The notes beneath the pieces are model-generated. The model was not told the DNA's origin. It ran no database searches and saw only the letters and a list, made by a program, of their open reading frames with translations. Position numbers and translations under genes: made by a program. Shown here one piece after another: positions 53,655 through 62,225 of a stretch of 64,000 nucleotides of DNA. This DNA is from Fodinicola acaciae (GTDB lineage Bacteria > Actinomycetota > Actinomycetes > Mycobacteriales > HKI-0501): NCBI RefSeq assembly GCF_010993745.1, contig NZ_WOTN01000002.1, positions 1,054,001 to 1,118,000 of the forward strand, in the 5' to 3' direction. Position 1 is the stretch's first letter. Each line of letters starts with the position of its first letter.

Positions 53655-55313
53655 ATGACATCCACGACGTCGAGCACCTCGCAACGGTCGCCGAAACCGC
53701 AGGCCCGGCCGGCGGGTCTTCCTGTGGGCATTCTGCTGTCCGCGATGGTCGGGCTGGTGTCCGCGGCTGTCGCACTCGGAGTCGCCCAACTGGTCGCCGT
53801 CCTGACCGGTCCCACCTCCGCCCCGGTCAACGCCGTCGGCCAGGGTGTGATCCGGCTGACTCCCGAGTCCGTCAAAGAATTCGCGATCCGCGCTTTCGGT
53901 GAGAATGACAAGCTCGTACTGCTGCTCTCCACCTATGCCCTCGTCGCCGTTTTCGCCGCGATCGTGGGATTTGTCGCCGCTGTCAACCGCCGGCTCGGCG
54001 TCGTCGGCATCGCCGTGTTCGGAGCGATCGGCATCGTCGCCACCCAGACCTCACCCGATGCCTCGCCGCTTGCCGCCGCGCCGTCGATCGTTGGTACGGT
54101 CGCCGGCATCGCCGCCCTGATGCTGTTCACCCGGCACATTCACCGCCGACCCACCTCACCGAGCGACCCTGACGACGACACCAGCGAGGGCACTGCCGAT
54201 CGAGCCGGGTCGACGCGGGATCGCAAGCGACTCGCGGTCAACCGCCGGGGTTTGCTGACGACCGGCGGCGCGGCGGCCGCGGTGGCGCTGCTCGGCGGTG
54301 GCGCCGGCACGTATCTGCTCGGCAAACGCTTCGACGTCACCGCGGCGCGGCGCCGCATCGTGCTGCCCAAGCCGAGCAGCCAAGCGCCGCCGTTGCCGGC
54401 CAGTGTCGACCTCAAGGTGCCGGAGCTCACGTCCTTCACCACGCCGAACTCCACCTTTTATCGTGTCGACACCGCGTTGGTGTTGCCGCAGATCAATCCC
54501 GATCAGTGGCTGCTGCGGATCCATGGCATGGTCGACAGGGAGATCACGCTTGGCTACGCCGATCTGCTGCGCCGCCGACTCATCGAGCGTGACATCACCT
54601 TCACCTGTGTTTCCAACGAAATCGGCGGCCAGCTGGCTGGCCACGCGCGCTGGCTGGGTGTGCCCCTCATCGACATTCTTCGTGAGGCCGGCCCACACCC
54701 GGACGCGGACCAGATTTTTACCACGTCCCAGGATGGCTGGACGTGTGGCACACCAACCGACGCGGCGATGAGGGTCCCCAACGCGATGCTGGCGATCGGC
54801 ATGAACGGTGAGCCATTGCCGCTGGCGCACGGATTTCCGGTCCGGATGATCGTGCCTGGCCTGTACGGGTATGTGTCCGGAACGAAATGGATCACCGACC
54901 TGGAGCTCACCACCTTCGCCGCCGGCCCGAAACCGTACTGGGTGCGACGACACTGGGCCGCCACCGCGCCGATCAAGACAATGTCGCGGATCGACACACC
55001 TCGCGCGCTCAGCGAGCTTTCCCGTGGAAAGACGGTGAAGGTCGCCGGAATGGCATGGGCCCAGAACCGTGGAGTGTCCAAAGTGGAGGTGCGAGTCGGC
55101 GACGGCGACTGGCGACCGGCCAGGATGGCGGCCGCGGCCAACACGCAGACCTGGCGGCAGTGGGTCTGGGACTGGACGCCGGCCAGCACTGGGCTGCAGT
55201 CGCTGTCCGTACGCGCGACGGACGGCACCGGCGCCATCCAGACCAACCAGCGCGCCGACCCGTTCCCGAATGGGTCCAGCGGTTGGCACACCGTCTCCTT
55301 CAATGTCAGCTGA
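53655..55313 (+). CDS. Membrane-anchored molybdopterin-dependent oxidoreductase (sulfite-oxidase family), 552 aa
   Basis: ATG at 53655 (MTSTTSSTSQRSPKPQARPA); the frame upstream belongs to the fasciclin remnant. Three or four N-terminal helices (ILLSAMVGLVSAAVALGVAQ, LLLSTYALVAVFAAIVGFVA) anchor it. After a linker and an Arg-containing NRRGLLTTGGAAAAVALLGG segment (a Tat-like internal signal), the Mo-cofactor domain runs from STFYRVDTALVLPQINPDQW to WTCGTPTDAAM; Cys318 in ITFTCVSNEIGG is the expected Mo ligand. The C-terminal ~110 residues are the Ig-like dimerisation domain (GVSKVEVRVGDGDWRPARMA). It faces outside; substrate unknown. Confidence 0.93.
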   Translation: MTSTTSSTSQRSPKPQARPAGLPVGILLSAMVGLVSAAVALGVAQLVAVLTGPTSAPVNAVGQGVIRLTPESVKEFAIRAFGENDKLVLLLSTYALVAVFAAIVGFVAAVNRRLGVVGIAVFGAIGIVATQTSPDASPLAAAPSIVGTVAGIAALMLFTRHIHRRPTSPSDPDDDTSEGTADRAGSTRDRKRLAVNRRGLLTTGGAAAAVALLGGGAGTYLLGKRFDVTAARRRIVLPKPSSQAPPLPASVDLKVPELTSFTTPNSTFYRVDTALVLPQINPDQWLLRIHGMVDREITLGYADLLRRRLIERDITFTCVSNEIGGQLAGHARWLGVPLIDILREAGPHPDADQIFTTSQDGWTCGTPTDAAMRVPNAMLAIGMNGEPLPLAHGFPVRMIVPGLYGYVSGTKWITDLELTTFAAGPKPYWVRRHWAATAPIKTMSRIDTPRALSELSRGKTVKVAGMAWAQNRGVSKVEVRVGDGDWRPARMAAAANTQTWRQWVWDWTPASTGLQSLSVRATDGTGAIQTNQRADPFPNGSSGWHTVSFNVS

Positions 55314-55436
55314 GTCGATCCAAAACGACAAAGCAGCATCAGAAGCCCTGGTGCCGGCGCTGGCGCGGACGTCGCCCGTTCTACGCTCTAGAGGGCGCCG
55401 GCACAGGGCTGGCAAACAGGTGGCGAGAGGGCAAGG

Positions 55437-56426
55437 GTGACGGTCAGCACCGCTGAAATCGAGGAGGCGGCCGGTGTTCTCCGCGCGGGAGGCCTGGTGG
55501 CTTTCCCGACGGAGACGGTGTACGGGCTGGGCGCCAATGCCGAGGACGCGGCAGCCGTGGCGAGGGTGTTCGCCGCCAAAGGTCGGCCTGCGTCGCACCC
55601 GCTGATCGTCCACATCGGCGCCGCGGCGCAGTTGGCCGACTGGGTCGATGACGTGCCGGCTACGGCGCGGCTGCTGGCCGCACGCTTCTGGCCCGGGCCG
55701 CTCACGCTGGTGCTGCGGCGGGGCAGGCGCGTGTCGCTGGCCGCGACCGGTGGACTGGAGACGGTGGCCGTACGGGTGCCCGACCACCCGGTGGCGCTCG
55801 GCCTGCTCGCGGCGTTCGGCGGGGGTGTCGCCGCGCCGTCGGCCAACCGTTTCGGTTCGGTCAGCCCGACCATCGCCGATCACGTCCGCTCGGAGCTCGG
55901 CGACGCCGTCGACATGGTGCTGGACGGCGGTGCCTGTCAGGTCGGCGTCGAGTCCACGATCGTCGACGCCACCAGCGACAGCCCCAGCGTCCTGCGTCCG
56001 GGCGGGGTGACCCGCGAGGACATCGAAGCGCTGCTCGGCGGCACGGTGGCGGTGCCGGAGACGAGCCAGGTTCGCGTGCCCGGCCAGCACCCGTCGCATT
56101 ACGCGCCGCGCGCGCGGGTCGTTCTCGTTGATCCGCAGAAGGTCGTCGCCGAAGCCGAAGCCGCGCGGGAGCTGGGACACCGGGTCGGCGCGCTGCTCCC
56201 GTCGCGGCTGTCGCCGTCGGCGACTGGCGCTGTGGCAGGGCTCCACGCCGTTGTGGCGGTGCCCGACTCCATGGCGGCGTACGCACGTGGCCTGTATGGC
56301 TTCCTGCGCGAGTTCGACCGGCGCGGCTGCGACCTCGTCGTGGCGTCCCTGCCCGTCGAGACCGGACTCGGCCTGGCCGTGGCCAACCGGCTTCGGCGCG
56401 CCGCCGGACCCCGACCGGCCGCATAA
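55437..56426 (+). CDS. sua5: L-threonylcarbamoyladenylate synthase, Sua5 type, 329 aa
   Basis: It makes threonylcarbamoyl-AMP from Thr, bicarbonate and ATP, the first step of t6A37 in ANN-decoding tRNAs. GTG at 55437 follows GAGAGGGCAAG. The YrdC-like domain (1-200) contains GGLVAFPTETVYGLGANAED, AAKGRPASHPLIVHI, ARFWPGPLTLVLRRGRRVS and SANRFGSVSPT, with the ATP-binding K-R-S-like SxxN motif intact. A linker with QHPSHYAPRARVVLVD leads to the C-terminal Sua5 domain (~220-329), which short TsaC proteins lack. Single gene, essential in most bacteria. Confidence 0.95.
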   Translation: MTVSTAEIEEAAGVLRAGGLVAFPTETVYGLGANAEDAAAVARVFAAKGRPASHPLIVHIGAAAQLADWVDDVPATARLLAARFWPGPLTLVLRRGRRVSLAATGGLETVAVRVPDHPVALGLLAAFGGGVAAPSANRFGSVSPTIADHVRSELGDAVDMVLDGGACQVGVESTIVDATSDSPSVLRPGGVTREDIEALLGGTVAVPETSQVRVPGQHPSHYAPRARVVLVDPQKVVAEAEAARELGHRVGALLPSRLSPSATGAVAGLHAVVAVPDSMAAYARGLYGFLREFDRRGCDLVVASLPVETGLGLAVANRLRRAAGPRPAA

Positions 56427-56430
56427 CCAA

Positions 56431-56466
56431 CGGCGCGGCCGGGTCGTACGCGGCCGCACCGCGCCG
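56431..56466 (+). terminator. GC-rich hairpin after sua5
   Basis: CGGCGCGG (56431-56438) pairs with CCGCGCCG (56459-56466), with further pairing inside (GCCG/CGGC). It begins 4 bases after the sua5 stop. No T-run. Confidence 0.45.
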
Positions 56467-56564
56467 CGGGTGGCCGACGATCCGGCGGTTTGTGGCACGG
56501 CCTGACCAGCCTCTTGGCGGTGGAGGCGGTGACCGACCGAACCGTTGCCGCCGCTGCGTCGAAC

Positions 56565-57031
56565 TTATGGCAGACGACCCGCAGGGGCGCGGTCGATCGG
56601 CGGCAAGAACGAGAAGTCGCTGATCAGCTCGGCCTCGCCGCGACCGGCGAACCCGTCGATGAGCTCGTCGCAGATTTCCTGGATGCGCGGGCGAAGCGCG
56701 GCGATGCGGTGCGGCCGAACGCCGGCTGGACCGCCTTGCGCAGGCGGGTGTGCTCGGGTTGGTCGTGGTTGAGCATGTTGTCGGCGAAGGGATTGTTCAC
56801 CTCCGCGCCCGGATCCCGGGCCAGGTCGGCCGGGTCGATCTTGCTGATCCGCGGGTCGGCGAGCACCGCCCTGGCCTGGTCGTATCTGGTGACCACCCAG
56901 GTCCATTCGCCATACGGCGTGTGGCCGCGGACCGGCTCACCGAGCTGGCGCAGCTGGTCGTACGCGGCGTGCCGGGACACGGTCGAGCGTCCGTCCAGCA
57001 CCTGGGGGGCGAGGTCTTCGCCTTTTCTCAT
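56565..57031 (-). pseudogene. Cytochrome P450, N-terminal fragment with a frameshift
   Basis: From ATG 57031: YDQLRQLGEPVRGHTPYGEW, VVTRYDQARAVLADPRISKI, NMLNHDQPEHTRLRKAVQPA and FGR, the usual P450 helix B to C region with the HxxxR heme-propionate contact (HTRLR). After a one-base deletion near 56717 the next frame continues IAALRPRIQEICDELIDGFA through ELISDFSFLPPI. Then homology stops, before the I-helix and heme Cys loop. So about one third of a P450 remains, next to a MITE copy and an IS1380 element. Confidence 0.85.
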
Positions 57032-57075
57032 AAGCAAAATCGTGCCATTGGACAAACTTAGCCGAGCCCAAACGC

Positions 57076-57197
57076 CGCCTGCCGGCACCGGCCGAAAACC
57101 CACCATAGCGCTGCTATTTGGGCTTCCGTCCGGCACCGGCAGAGCGACGTTTGGATCTCGACTCTCATCCACGTGGTGCTTCGAAACAGACCCTAGC
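57076..57197. repeat. Partial second copy of the MITE (right part only)
   Basis: These 122 bp match 41851-41971 except for about five differences, including the internal hairpin and the right end CTTCGAAACAGACCCTAGC. The left half with the left inverted repeat is missing: at 57075 the match ends in sequence upstream of the P450 fragment. The right end abuts the region of the IS1380 transposase gene. Confidence 0.88.
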
Positions 57198-57353
57198 CTC
57201 GATCTTTCATGTCGGTGGTAGTTGATCTTCGCCGGGTGGCTCTGGTGGAGTTCGGTCGATGTTCTAGCTTTTGGGGATGGCGATGGCCCGGTTGTCGCGC
57301 CGGGTGGGCGGGTTCCTGGTCCTTTCGGGTCGAGTGGCTGGGTGGGGTTTGTG

Positions 57354-58799
57354 TTAGGTGTGGCCGAATGCGGCGCGTTGGCGGGTGAACGCGGTGGTCA
57401 GGGCGGGTGTCCATCGCCAGTCGCGGTCCAGGCGCAGATGGATGCGGCGGGCTTTGTTCACCAGTTGCCCGGCGACGTGCAGGACGCGGTAGCGGAACGT
57501 GTCGATTTCGCATGTCGCGAGGTCAGATTGGTCCGGGTTTGCGTTGAAGGCGAGGAGTTTGGTCCAGGTGATCAGGTCGATGGCGGTTAGCACGATCTGG
57601 AGCCAGGCGGCGTTGTGGTCGAAGGCATAGCAGGGCAGGTTGCGCAGTCCGGTGTCTTTGCCTTGCCGGATACGGTCTTCGACCCGGGCGTGCTGGCGGT
57701 GGCGCAAGTCCAGCGCTGGCACCCCACCGTCCAGGCGGTGCCGGCCGTGAGCGGGCGTGTCGGTGAGAAAGCAGGTGATCCGGTACCGGCCGCAGTTGGT
57801 GGTGTTGCACAGGGTGGTCTGCGCGCCGGGGTGCAGTGGTTCCAGCCGGGCGATCAACCGGGACCCGGTCGGCCACTGGTCCAGCTCGACCAGGTTGGTG
57901 ATGTCGGCGACCCAGGTATCGGACCGGGTCGAGCCATCGGTGTTGACCGCCGCTTTCCAGCGACGGCTTTTCCTTCTCCCACCCGCATCGGGTTCCAGGA
58001 GCGATTCCACGGCGGCGTTCACGCGTTCATCGACGGTGAACCCGAGCGAAAACCGAACACCTGCCTGGCGCAGCGCGGCAGCGAACTTCTTGCTCGCACC
58101 GGCCGAATCAGTACGCATCAACACCCGTGGCCCGTCGGGATCGCCGGGTCGGGGACGGGCCATGGCTGGCAACGCTTCCAGGGTCAACCGGAGCAGCTCG
58201 ATGTGGTCGGCGGCGGTGTTGGACCCGGCGTTACCCGGCCGCAGGAGCCCCGCCAACGCCTCCCCGCCAGCGACCTCGGGACGGTCCAGAAATGTCAACA
58301 ACGGGTGGAAACCCCAGGTGTGTTTCCAGGTGGCGGCGACGTTTTCCTTGTCCGAATGGGCCACCAGGATCGTGGCGTCCGCATCGATGATCAACTCGCT
58401 GGTCAGGTCCGGGCCGGCTCCAGCCGCCCACGCGGCCTCCCGCGCGATCCGGCGAGCCTCGGACACCAACCGCAGATGCCCCGGATCGATGCGTTCCAGC
58501 AGCCGCCACGCCGTCGGCATCGACGCCACCTGCCCGAACAACACCCGCCGATCACGCAGCACCTCGATCCCGGTCACCGTCTTCGCGCCATCGGCGACCG
58601 CCACCGCCAGATCGCCGAACACCTGCCCAGGAGCATGCAACCAGACACCCCGATACGTATCGGCCAGCGCCCTGGTCACCGCGCCCACCAGCCCCGTATC
58701 AGCGGCAAGCTCGGCCAGCAGCACCGCTCCCGCGTGCGACACCAGCCCCTTCCCCGACCCATCAACCTTGACCCGCCGACCACGCTTGCTACCCTTCAC
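57354..58799 (-). CDS. IS1380-family transposase, apparently intact, 481 aa
   Basis: DDE transposase of DDE_Tnp_1_4 type. Catalytic residues can be placed: Asp in LIIDADATI (139 or 141), Asp231 in LMRTDSAGASKKF, and Glu374 in ARVEDRIRQGKDTGLRNLP (the conserved IS1380 E-x-R-I-R-x-x-K-x-x-G motif). Length and both ends fit complete family members, and no frameshift is seen. I could not define terminal inverted repeats with confidence; the element should extend somewhat beyond the gene, within about 57.2-58.88 kb. It may have caused the loss of the P450 3' part nearby. Confidence 0.93.
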   Translation of the reverse strand: MKGSKRGRRVKVDGSGKGLVSHAGAVLLAELAADTGLVGAVTRALADTYRGVWLHAPGQVFGDLAVAVADGAKTVTGIEVLRDRRVLFGQVASMPTAWRLLERIDPGHLRLVSEARRIAREAAWAAGAGPDLTSELIIDADATILVAHSDKENVAATWKHTWGFHPLLTFLDRPEVAGGEALAGLLRPGNAGSNTAADHIELLRLTLEALPAMARPRPGDPDGPRVLMRTDSAGASKKFAAALRQAGVRFSLGFTVDERVNAAVESLLEPDAGGRRKSRRWKAAVNTDGSTRSDTWVADITNLVELDQWPTGSRLIARLEPLHPGAQTTLCNTTNCGRYRITCFLTDTPAHGRHRLDGGVPALDLRHRQHARVEDRIRQGKDTGLRNLPCYAFDHNAAWLQIVLTAIDLITWTKLLAFNANPDQSDLATCEIDTFRYRVLHVAGQLVNKARRIHLRLDRDWRWTPALTTAFTRQRAAFGHT

Positions 58800-58887
58800 C
58801 TACGGAGTGCCTTCCCGCGAGAGAACCTGGACCCTAGACAAGCCCAGCTTCCCTTACAGGACAGGCACTTCCGTGCATTTCAAGCCC

Positions 58888-58917
58888 GTGTCACGCACCC
58901 CGCATGAAACACCCGGG
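58888..58917. repeat. Hairpin repeat, copy 2 (30 bp identical to 40165-40194)
   Basis: The same 30 bp ending CACCCGGG sits directly after the stop of the DinB-family gene (minus strand). Together with flanking AGCCC/GGGCT it can fold into a hairpin with a small bulge, less perfect than copy 1. Confidence 0.75.
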
Positions 58918-59634
58918 CTAGTTCGCAGATTCGGCTATCAGGTCGAGGTCGCGGACGCAGAAGCGGTGGTGCTCGAAGGTCTCGTTGAGCACCGTGCGGA
59001 GGCACTGAAGCACCGAGCGGCCCCGGGCGTACGGCGGCCAGACATCGTCGTCGGGCACCGGCGCTGACGCGGCGAGCTGCGCATCGGTGACCTGGTCGAG
59101 CCACGCCTCGAGCTCGGCGGTCTGCGCGTCGCGTACGCTCACGATCTCGTCGAGGGCCGGGTCCAGCGAGAGGTCGAGTCCGTGTGCTCCGCGGTAGGGC
59201 TCGACGGTCGTCCCGATGCCCATCGGCGTGAACAGCTCCGTCGAGCCCAGGCAGCAGCGCCGAAACCACGAGTCGTGGACGAAGACCAGGTGGCGCATCG
59301 TCTGTGCCGCCGACCACTCGTCGTTCACGCTGCGGTGCTCGATGCCGGGCGTACGGCGGATTCGCTGGACCGTGGCGGCCCAGCCGGAATGGAGCTGACG
59401 CGCTGCCTCACGCAGATCGGCAGGGTCCTCGGACCGGATCAGCACCCGCACCGGATGCCGCCGGTCGAGTTCCGCCTCGACGTATCCGGTGACCTCGACA
59501 CCGTTCACCACGAGGTTGCTGACCAGCCCGTCGATCACCGCATCCTGCATGAGAACGCCGATCAGCCGCGCCCCGGTCAGGTCGCATTCGCGGAACTCGG
59601 CACCGTGCAGATCCTCGTCAACATATCGCGTCAT
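58918..59634 (-). CDS. DinB-family protein with N-terminal pentapeptide-like segment, 238 aa
   Basis: ATG 59634 (MTRYVDEDLHGAEFRECDLT); an in-frame ATG at 59643 is also possible. The first ~45 residues contain a short pentapeptide-type run (AEFRECDLTGARLIG). The remainder is a DinB four-helix bundle: LHSGWAATVQRIRRTPGIEH, NDEWSAAQTMRHLVFVHDSW and VLNETFEHHRFCVRDLDLIA. The metal-binding His residues typical of DinB (in MRHLVFVHD and EHHRF) are present. Such proteins act as metal-dependent thiol transferases or stress proteins. It stands alone; a repeated hairpin follows it. Confidence 0.9.
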   Translation of the reverse strand: MTRYVDEDLHGAEFRECDLTGARLIGVLMQDAVIDGLVSNLVVNGVEVTGYVEAELDRRHPVRVLIRSEDPADLREAARQLHSGWAATVQRIRRTPGIEHRSVNDEWSAAQTMRHLVFVHDSWFRRCCLGSTELFTPMGIGTTVEPYRGAHGLDLSLDPALDEIVSVRDAQTAELEAWLDQVTDAQLAASAPVPDDDVWPPYARGRSVLQCLRTVLNETFEHHRFCVRDLDLIAESAN

Positions 59635-59950
59635 GCTCCGCATACTAGGTCCGAGCACCGACAAGCCAGCTCCTGGCTTGAGGGCCGTCTGATTGTTGTG
59701 TTGGTTGGGTTGGGTGCCGCGGTGCGGTCTGTTTGTGGGGCGGTCCGCCGGAGACGCCGTAGCGTCCCGGGATGTGGCGAGAAGATCCATCATATGGGAT
59801 TCAGCTGCGCGTGTAGCGCTAAATGTCTGTCTTGCGAGATTTACGGGTAGCGTGAAAGTCGATTTACTGGCGCTAAATGCAAGAAACAAGGCTTCGCGCC
59901 CGCGCCGTCGCCAGCCGGTGTGACGGGTGTGACTGCTGAGGCTGGTAATG
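59635..59950. other. Upstream region of the DinB gene
   Basis: About 315 bp, partly AT-richer (59780-59890), with the decamer GCGCTAAATG repeated at 59816-59825 and 59870-59879, 54 bp apart, the second within the imperfect palindrome TTTACTGGCGCTAAA. These may be operator half-sites for the DinB gene or a leftover promoter. No gene seen. Confidence 0.45.
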
Positions 59951-60146
59951 CTAGTAGCCAGACAGCAGGCGCGCGCGTACGAAGTCCTCGTCGATGTCAA
60001 CGCCCAGCCCCGCGCCGGGTTGGCACCGCGACCGTCCCGTCCGGTCCAAGCGCCAACTGGCCGTGGCGGACGCCGTTGCTCAGCGTGCTTTTGGCGACGT
60101 CGAACTCCACCAAGGTGGCATTTTCCAAGGTGGCAAGGAAATGCAG
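59951..60146 (-). pseudogene. C-terminal remnant of an enolase-superfamily (mandelate racemase/MLE) protein
   Basis: The frame reads LHFLATLENATLVEFDVAKS, TLSNGVRHGQLALGPDGTVA and VPT; then, after a one-base shift, GAGLGVDIDEDFVRARLLSG. This is the usual C-terminal end of the family (barrel end with the ...FD..LR.....G.....DG...VP..PGLGV..DE... pattern). The catalytic barrel is absent: at 60146 the sequence changes to a plus-strand remnant. Confidence 0.75.
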
Positions 60147-60238
60147 TCGCCGCGCTCACCGTCCCCGCGGTCGCGTTGCCGGCCGGACTCGGTGCGATCA
60201 CCGTCGCCGCTCATCACATCCACCACGCCTACCGTTGA
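60140..60238 (+). pseudogene. C-terminal remnant of a small unidentified plus-strand protein
   Basis: A 32-residue tail, NAVAALTVPAVALPAGLGAI then TVAAHHIHHAYR-stop, has a hydrophobic segment followed by a His-rich end, like the last helix of a small membrane protein. It has no start. It abuts the enolase-superfamily remnant head to head. Identification is weak. Confidence 0.35.
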
Positions 60239-60374
60239 CACTCGGGTCGGTGCGATCGGGGGTTTGCGTTGCGTGCAGACCGGTCCTGAGCCTCACCAGA
60301 TCTGGTGACGACAGGCGTTCGGTCGTTACGCAACCCTGTGTACGCAACGGCAACGAAGGACACAGGGGTAGGAC

Positions 60375-61607
60375 ATGAAACGATATTTTTCGCGGTTGGC
60401 GACTGTTGGCGCGAGCCTGCTGGTCGCGGCGGCGCTGACCTCGGCGGCGCCGGCCCAGGCCATGTCCCCGTGGGTGGGGACCTGGTCGGCGAGCCCGCAG
60501 CAGGCCGCCGGCGGTCCGCCGGGCTATCCGGTGGCCGAGGCATTGGAAAACGTGACCGTACGGCTCGTCGTCCATCCGCACACCGGCGGGCCCGCCGCGC
60601 GGATCAAGCTGTCCAACGTCTTTGGCGATCGTCCGCTGGTGATCGGCAAGGCCACGATCGCGACCCGTTCGGCGGGTGCCTCGATCGAGGCGCGATCGGT
60701 ACGCGCGTTGACTTTCGGCGGACGCACCGGCGTAACGATCCCGACCGGTCGTGAGCTGGTGTCGGATCCGGCCGGTTTCGCTCTGCGGGCCGAGCAGGAT
60801 GTGGCGGTCGATCTCTACCTGCCACGGTCGACCGGCGCACCGACCTGGCACGCACAAGCCGAGCAGACGTCGTACGTTTCCACGGCCGGCAACCACGCCG
60901 GCGCCGCGACGCTGCCGGTCGGTAGTGCGGTGACCAGCTGGTATTTCCTCACCGGCCTCCAGGTCGTGAAGCCGCTGGTCGATGGCGTGGTGGCCTTCGG
61001 CGACTCGATCACCGATGGCTACGGGTCCACAGTGGACGCCAACCACCGCTGGTCGGACTATCTCGCCACGGCACTCGCGGCCAGGCACTCACGGCTGGCG
61101 GTGATCAACGAAGGCATCGGCGGCGGCCGCGTACTGCACGACATCATCGGCCCCAGCGCCATCTCCCGCTTCGACCGCGACGTACTGTCCCAACCGTCAG
61201 CGAAATACGTCGTCATGATGATGGGCGTCAACGACATCGGCCTGGCCGATTTCATCGGCAAGCCCGAGCAGAACGTATCGGCCCAGCAGGTCATTGGCGG
61301 CTATCGGCAGCTGATCGCCAGAGCGCATGCGCGCGGGCTGAAACTCTACGGCAGCACCATCACCCCGATCGGCGGCTCGTTCTACGACACAGCGCTCAAC
61401 GAACAGAAACGTGACGCCGTCAACGCGTGGATCCGCGCCACCGCCGGCAAACCCGGTGGCTTCGACAAGCTCGCCGACTTCGACGCGGCCATCCGCGACC
61501 CGGCCACACCCGACCGCGTGCTGCCGACGTATGTCAGCGACGACAAACTCCACCCCAACGACAACGGGTACGCCGCCATGGGCAAGGCCGCCGCCGCGCT
61601 CTTTTGA
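60375..61607 (+). CDS. Secreted SGNH/GDSL-family hydrolase, 410 aa
   Basis: ATG at 60375 with AGGGGTAGGAC upstream. Signal peptide MKRYFSRLATVGASLLVAAA, then LTSAAPAQA and the mature start MSPWVGTWSASP. The four SGNH blocks are complete: I VAFGDSITDGYG (Ser211), II NEGIGGGRV (Gly249), III GVNDIG (Asn286) and V DDKLHPND (Asp390, His393). The N-terminal ~190 residues form the beta-rich domain usual in this subfamily, with GTWSASPQ and ARIKLSNVFGDRPLVIG. It is an extracellular esterase or lipase-like enzyme, perhaps acting on acetylated polysaccharide. A hairpin terminator follows. Confidence 0.95.
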   Translation: MKRYFSRLATVGASLLVAAALTSAAPAQAMSPWVGTWSASPQQAAGGPPGYPVAEALENVTVRLVVHPHTGGPAARIKLSNVFGDRPLVIGKATIATRSAGASIEARSVRALTFGGRTGVTIPTGRELVSDPAGFALRAEQDVAVDLYLPRSTGAPTWHAQAEQTSYVSTAGNHAGAATLPVGSAVTSWYFLTGLQVVKPLVDGVVAFGDSITDGYGSTVDANHRWSDYLATALAARHSRLAVINEGIGGGRVLHDIIGPSAISRFDRDVLSQPSAKYVVMMMGVNDIGLADFIGKPEQNVSAQQVIGGYRQLIARAHARGLKLYGSTITPIGGSFYDTALNEQKRDAVNAWIRATAGKPGGFDKLADFDAAIRDPATPDRVLPTYVSDDKLHPNDNGYAAMGKAAAALF

Positions 61608-61636
61608 TGACAACCGAGCTGTCCGACTGCCGGGTG

Positions 61637-61668
61637 ACCTTCCGTACTGCTGCCGCGGTACGGAAGGT
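61637..61668. terminator. Perfect 11-bp hairpin after the SGNH hydrolase gene
   Basis: ACCTTCCGTAC (61637-61647) pairs perfectly with GTACGGAAGGT (61658-61668) around a 10-base loop. It lies between the hydrolase stop and the next start, 30 bp after the stop. No T-run. Confidence 0.7.
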
Positions 61669-61676
61669 GTCGCTCC

Positions 61677-62138
61677 GTGGAGGACGCCACAAGACCGCAT
61701 GACTGGCAGCTTGGGTGGATGGAGAAAACGGCACTGGCTCAGCTGCTTGTCCGGCGTTGCGGAGCTGTCTGCTACGCCTTGTGGGGAGTTCTGCACGTCT
61801 ACGTGGGAATCACGTTGCTGACGGCGTTGCTGCGTCACGGGACCGACCAGGGTCGCCAGGTCGCCTGGGGACAGATGTATTACTCGTTCGTCGTGGTATT
61901 CGGCGTGCTTGTCGCGGCCGTCGCTCTGCGGCTCAACTGGCGCGGCGACCTCGCCGGCTACTGGATCAACCTGGCGATTGTCGTCAGCACCGACAGTGTG
62001 TTCGCCGTCATCATGATGGCGCCTGGCTACATCACGTTCTCCCAAGGCATCTCCGGTCCGATCCTAGCCGCGCCGGCAGTCGTCCTCACCACGATCGCAC
62101 TCATTTGGTCACGCCGTAGGGCATTGCCGAGCCGATGA
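61677..62138 (+). CDS. Small membrane protein, four predicted helices, 153 aa
   Basis: GTG at 61677 (VEDATRPHDWQLGWMEKTAL) or ATG at 61719. Four hydrophobic segments: CGAVCYALWGVLHVYVGITL, YYSFVVVFGVLVAAVALRL, GYWINLAIVVSTDSVFAVIM and GPILAAPAVVLTTIALIWS, with the basic tail RRRALPSR inside. No family recognised. It follows the hydrolase hairpin directly, so it may have its own promoter or depend on read-through. Confidence 0.75.
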   Translation: MEDATRPHDWQLGWMEKTALAQLLVRRCGAVCYALWGVLHVYVGITLLTALLRHGTDQGRQVAWGQMYYSFVVVFGVLVAAVALRLNWRGDLAGYWINLAIVVSTDSVFAVIMMAPGYITFSQGISGPILAAPAVVLTTIALIWSRRRALPSR

Positions 62139-62225
62139 GGTCCCGTCACGACCGCAACTGGCCACCGCTGTCATTGTCTGGCGGCCGGCTCTCGACCATC
62201 ATTCTACTCGTGTAGAGGAGGTCTG

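Noticed and set aside
54156-56498. Minus-strand frame of 780 codons opposite the molybdopterin enzyme and Sua5
   Set aside because: Both plus-strand genes have full catalytic motifs; the antisense frame is Arg/Gly/Ala-rich without recognisable sequence.
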